This document shows, piece after piece, positions 61,046 to 64,000 of a stretch of 64,000 nucleotides of DNA. This stretch comes from Vallitalea maricola (GTDB taxonomy: Bacteria; Bacillota; Clostridia; Lachnospirales; Vallitaleaceae), in contig NZ_BTPU01000031.1 of the NCBI RefSeq assembly GCF_036985595.1, positions 79,178-143,177 on the forward strand. Direction: 5' to 3'. Made by a program: the position numbers and the translations under genes. The first letter of the stretch is position 1, and each line of letters starts with the position of its first letter. The notes under the pieces were generated by a model. That model did not search any database. It was given only the letters and a program-made list of their open reading frames with translations, and was not told the origin of the DNA.

Positions 61046-63475
61046 ATGATGGGTAGATTTACTGGACGTGCTCAAGAAGCTATAAGTTTGTCTAGACAAA
61101 TAGCCAAAGAATTAGGTCATGGTTATGTTGGAACAGAGCACATCCTCTTGGGTCTAATAAAAGAAGGTAAGGGAGTTGCCGGCAAGATACTAAACAGTCA
61201 AGGTATAACAGAAGACGTTATATTAGAAAAAATAAGAAAAATTGGGATTATAGGTAATGTTTCAACTGCCGATGTAGAGGACTTTACACCTAGAGCCAAA
61301 AGAGTTCTTGAATCAAGTCTTAGAGAAGCAGTTAACATGAAGACCACTATGATAGGAACTGAACATATTTTATTAGCATTATTAAAAGAAACAGATTGTA
61401 TTGCAGCAAAGCTTATCAGTAGTTCAGGCGTGACAGTACAGAAATTATATCAGCTAATTTTAAAAAATCTTGGAGAATCACCAGCAGGTAAAGACGTTAA
61501 TTCCTCACAGTCTAATAAAAAGTCTACTACACCAGTATTAGACCAATTTAGCAGAGACCTGACTAATATGTCCAAAGAAGGTGAATTCGATCCAATAATC
61601 GGACGAGATAGAGAAATTGAGAGAGTTATACAGATATTAAGCAGAAGAACCAAAAACAACCCATGTCTAATAGGGGAGCCTGGTGTCGGTAAAACTGCTA
61701 TAGCAGAAGGACTGGCACAGAAAATTTCTAATGGTAATATACCAGAGACATTAAAGGATAAGAGAGTTGTTGCTCTTGATTTATCATCAATGGTAGCTGG
61801 TTCAAAATATAGAGGAGAATTTGAAGATAGAATCAAAAAAGCTCTAAAAGAGATAAAAGAGGCAGGAAATGTTTTATTATTCATTGATGAGATTCATACA
61901 ATAGTTGGTGCAGGAGCAGCCGAAGGAGCTATTGATGCATCAAATATATTGAAACCTTCTCTAGCAAGAGGAGAAATACAGCTTATAGGGGCTACTACTC
62001 TTGATGAATATAGAAAATATATAGAAAAAGATTCTGCTTTAGAGAGAAGATTCCAACCTGTTAGAGTTGAAGAACCTTCAGAAGATGAATCCATTGATAT
62101 ACTTAGAGGATTAAAAGATATGTATGAGGCTCATCATAAAGTTCATATAAAAGATGAAGCTGTAATAGCTGCGGTTAAATTATCTAATCGTTATATTACA
62201 GACCGTTACTTACCGGATAAAGCTATAGACTTAATAGATGAAGCTGCTTCAAAAGTGAGACTAAGTACTTTTACAGCACCACCAGATATAAAAGATTTGG
62301 AAAGAGAATTAGAAGAACTTGAAAAAGATAAGGAAATAGCAATCAAGACAGAAGAATACGAAAAGGCAGGAGTCATCAAAAGAAAGCAAAATGAAATAAA
62401 GGAAAGGCTGAATGCTTCCAAATTAGAATGGGAATCCAAGAATTCCAGGGCTAATCAAATAGTAGATGAAGAAGAAATTGCTGATATAGTCTCAAGTTGG
62501 ACAGGTATACCAGTCAAGAAGCTCACAGAAGAAGAAGGAGAAAGACTTAAGAATCTTGAGGAATACCTTCATAAAAGAGTTGTGGGACAAGATGAAGCAG
62601 TTACAGCTATCTCTAAAGCCATTAGACGTGGAAGAGTAGGGCTCAAAGATCCAAAAAGACCTATAGGATCATTCTTGTTCTTAGGTCCAACAGGTGTAGG
62701 TAAAACTGAGCTTACAAAAGCTTTAGCAGAAGCATTATTCGGAGATGAAAGTGCTCTAATAAGAGTTGATATGTCTGAATACATGGAAAAACACAGTGTT
62801 TCCAAATTGATTGGATCACCTCCAGGATATGTAGGTTATGATGAAGGTGGTCAAGTAAGCGAAAAAATAAGAAGAAAACCATATTCAGTAATATTATTTG
62901 ATGAAGTTGAAAAGGCTCATCCAGAAGTATTTAATATATTATTACAAGTTCTAGATGATGGACATATAACAGATTCACAGGGAAGAAAAATTGATTTTAA
63001 GAATACCGTTATCATAATGACATCCAACGTTGGTGCAAGAAACATAGTTTCACCTGTAAAATTAGGGTTTATCTCAGAAGTAGATGAAAAGAAAAATTAT
63101 GAAAACATGCGTAAAAATGTTATGGATGAAGTTAAAAGACTATTTAGACCAGAATTCCTTAATAGAATAGATGAACTAATAGTTTTCCATTCCTTGACAA
63201 AAGAAAATATCCGTGAAATAGTAGGTATCATGATTAATCAAGTTGCCGTAAGACTTACCAAAAATGTTGGTATTGAACTTGAAGTAACAGATAGTGCAAA
63301 AGACTATTTAGCAAAAGAAGGATTTGATGAAGCTTATGGTGCAAGACCTCTAAGAAGGGCTATTCAGTCAAAAGTGGAAGACAAATTAGCAGAAGAACTA
63401 TTAGACAACAAAGTCAAATATGGGGATAAAGTCACTGTAGATATAAAGGACGATGAATTAATATTCGAGGTTTAA
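61046..63475 (+). CDS. clpC: AAA+ unfoldase ClpC
   Basis: An 809-aa ClpC: N-domain with two Clp-N repeats (RFTGRAQEAISLSRQIAKEL; FTPRAKRVLESSLREAV), first AAA+ module with Walker A GEPGVGKTA, a UVR-containing middle domain (EEYEKAGVIKRKQNEI), and the second AAA+ module with GPTGVGKTE and DEVEKAHPEV, plus a ClpP-docking loop region. Works with ClpP and McsB as a quality-control protease. Tandem ATG at 61046/61049. An RBS-like AAAGGA is 14 nt upstream. Confidence 0.97.
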   Translation: MMGRFTGRAQEAISLSRQIAKELGHGYVGTEHILLGLIKEGKGVAGKILNSQGITEDVILEKIRKIGIIGNVSTADVEDFTPRAKRVLESSLREAVNMKTTMIGTEHILLALLKETDCIAAKLISSSGVTVQKLYQLILKNLGESPAGKDVNSSQSNKKSTTPVLDQFSRDLTNMSKEGEFDPIIGRDREIERVIQILSRRTKNNPCLIGEPGVGKTAIAEGLAQKISNGNIPETLKDKRVVALDLSSMVAGSKYRGEFEDRIKKALKEIKEAGNVLLFIDEIHTIVGAGAAEGAIDASNILKPSLARGEIQLIGATTLDEYRKYIEKDSALERRFQPVRVEEPSEDESIDILRGLKDMYEAHHKVHIKDEAVIAAVKLSNRYITDRYLPDKAIDLIDEAASKVRLSTFTAPPDIKDLERELEELEKDKEIAIKTEEYEKAGVIKRKQNEIKERLNASKLEWESKNSRANQIVDEEEIADIVSSWTGIPVKKLTEEEGERLKNLEEYLHKRVVGQDEAVTAISKAIRRGRVGLKDPKRPIGSFLFLGPTGVGKTELTKALAEALFGDESALIRVDMSEYMEKHSVSKLIGSPPGYVGYDEGGQVSEKIRRKPYSVILFDEVEKAHPEVFNILLQVLDDGHITDSQGRKIDFKNTVIIMTSNVGARNIVSPVKLGFISEVDEKKNYENMRKNVMDEVKRLFRPEFLNRIDELIVFHSLTKENIREIVGIMINQVAVRLTKNVGIELEVTDSAKDYLAKEGFDEAYGARPLRRAIQSKVEDKLAEELLDNKVKYGDKVTVDIKDDELIFEV

Positions 63476-63663
63476 AATAATTACCATGTTAATTTTGTTA
63501 GTGCTATGTTATAATATATGAAATGCAAAATAGATGAATATTATTAGTAATATATGTTAATCTAGGGATAAATAGGGAAAAATTAATTTTTCTCTAGTAT
63601 TTAAGGTTAAAATAATATATAATGTAGGTATTCAACTTTTTACGACAATATAGGAGGGTAAAG

Positions 63664-64000
63664 ATGGCTGGTATTCAAGAAATAATCAGGGTAGAAGATG
63701 ATAATACACTTAGTTTTGGAAATCATCTAATGGATGAAAAGAAAAAGGTAATTAATTTCGAAGTTGATGGACATATATATAAAGTGAAAACTTATGATGA
63801 AATAACAAGATTAGAAAAAAATGGAAGACTTCTTTTCGAATCAGTGCCAGGAACAACAGTTCATAATTTTTCTGTTAGTGATAAAATAATAGATTTTAAA
63901 GTTGAAGGAACAGAAGATGCACAGATTACTTTGGAATTAGAAGCAGACCAAGAATATAGAATTTATATTAACCAAGTACAAGTTGGAAAGATGAAATCCA
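63664..64000 (+). CDS. Short protein annotated elsewhere as endosialidase-like, cut by the right edge
   Basis: A frame starting at ATG 63664 after GGAGGGT and still open at the end (112 residues visible). MAGIQEIIRVEDDNTLSFGN, then FEVDGHIYKVKTYDEITRLE, NGRLLFESVPGTTVHNF and EDAQITLELEADQEYRIYI match a small clostridial beta-rich protein family labelled endosialidase in databases. The label seems unsupported because no sialidase Asp-box is visible. It follows clpC after 188 bp with a TATAAT (63618-63623) and a palindrome GAAAAATTAATTTTTC (63577-63592). Confidence 0.7.
   Translation, partial: MAGIQEIIRVEDDNTLSFGNHLMDEKKKVINFEVDGHIYKVKTYDEITRLEKNGRLLFESVPGTTVHNFSVSDKIIDFKVEGTEDAQITLELEADQEYRIYINQVQVGKMKS

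Noticed and set aside
61450..61884. 144-codon minus-strand frame inside clpC
   Set aside because: Antisense shadow of the first AAA+ module; Ser/Leu-rich translation typical of reverse-frame reading.
1..64000. Mobile elements, CRISPR arrays, tRNA and rRNA genes
   Set aside because: No transposase or integrase, no regularly spaced repeats, and no tRNA cloverleaf or rRNA sequence were recognised in the window.

Overview
The window is AT-rich (roughly 30% G+C by eye), with closely packed genes, strong Shine-Dalgarno sites, a spore-germination operon, a spore-type LysM-GH18 hydrolase, T-box and TPP leaders, and mcsA-mcsB-clpC. This points to an anaerobic spore-forming member of the Clostridia (Bacillota). 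Gene content recalls Vallitalea-like Lachnospirales, but genus is inference. No tRNA, rRNA, CRISPR array, transposase or prophage genes were seen.

Layout. 1-7.2 kb: the 3' part of a propeller-TPR-S41 protease, then two divergent TetR-controlled modules (membrane protein + TetR on the minus strand; membrane protein + TetR + metal-dependent hydrolase on the plus strand), each with its own pair of palindromic operators. 7.2-14.5 kb, minus strand: an MFS transporter, an NdpA-like nucleoid protein, and a three-gene ABC system (LolD/MacB-type ATPase, large exported Ig-like protein, MacB/FtsX permease). 15.1-20.7 kb: an unknown protein, tcdA, hydE, a LysM-GH18 hydrolase, a DUF4397 protein, a small membrane protein and an Ig-like protein. 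21-26.2 kb: a germination receptor operon (gerC, gerA, a small membrane protein, two tandem gerB paralogues). 26.3-31.9 kb: VanZ, a small membrane protein, an ECF S component divergent from a MocR/PdxR-type regulator, a degenerate receiver with a zinc ribbon, and a chemotaxis receptor.

32-33.7 kb: a Trp T-box leader with two successive antiterminator/terminator modules drives a solo trpB. 33.8-41.1 kb: a YesN/YesM-type two-component pair next to a galactose/glucose-type ABC importer (mglBAC). 41.4-44.9 kb: PAP2 phosphatase, M29 aminopeptidase, an unknown membrane-anchored protein. 45-52.1 kb: a purine operon purK-E-C-[190-nt nested inverted repeat]-F-M-N-D with a PurBox-like site at its promoter; purH, purB and purLQS are not here. 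52.2-57.7 kb: DegV, a NERD protein, an exported phospholipase C with a PLAT-like C-terminus, a GyrI-like domain protein, a TPP riboswitch with thiT, and two short paralogues resembling the C-terminal half of alpha/beta SASPs. 57.8-64 kb: ccdA, a TlpA-like lipoprotein, mcsA, mcsB, clpC with no ctsR in front, and the start of a short protein cut by the window edge.

The most unusual items are the doubled T-box attenuator, the nested inverted repeats at 14.8 and 47.5 kb, the twin TetR operator pairs, the SASP-like pair around thiT, the alpha-toxin-like phospholipase, and a recurrent GTCGGATAAT/GACAGCCCC hairpin family. I see no obvious defence system or other clearly unprecedented multi-gene system.
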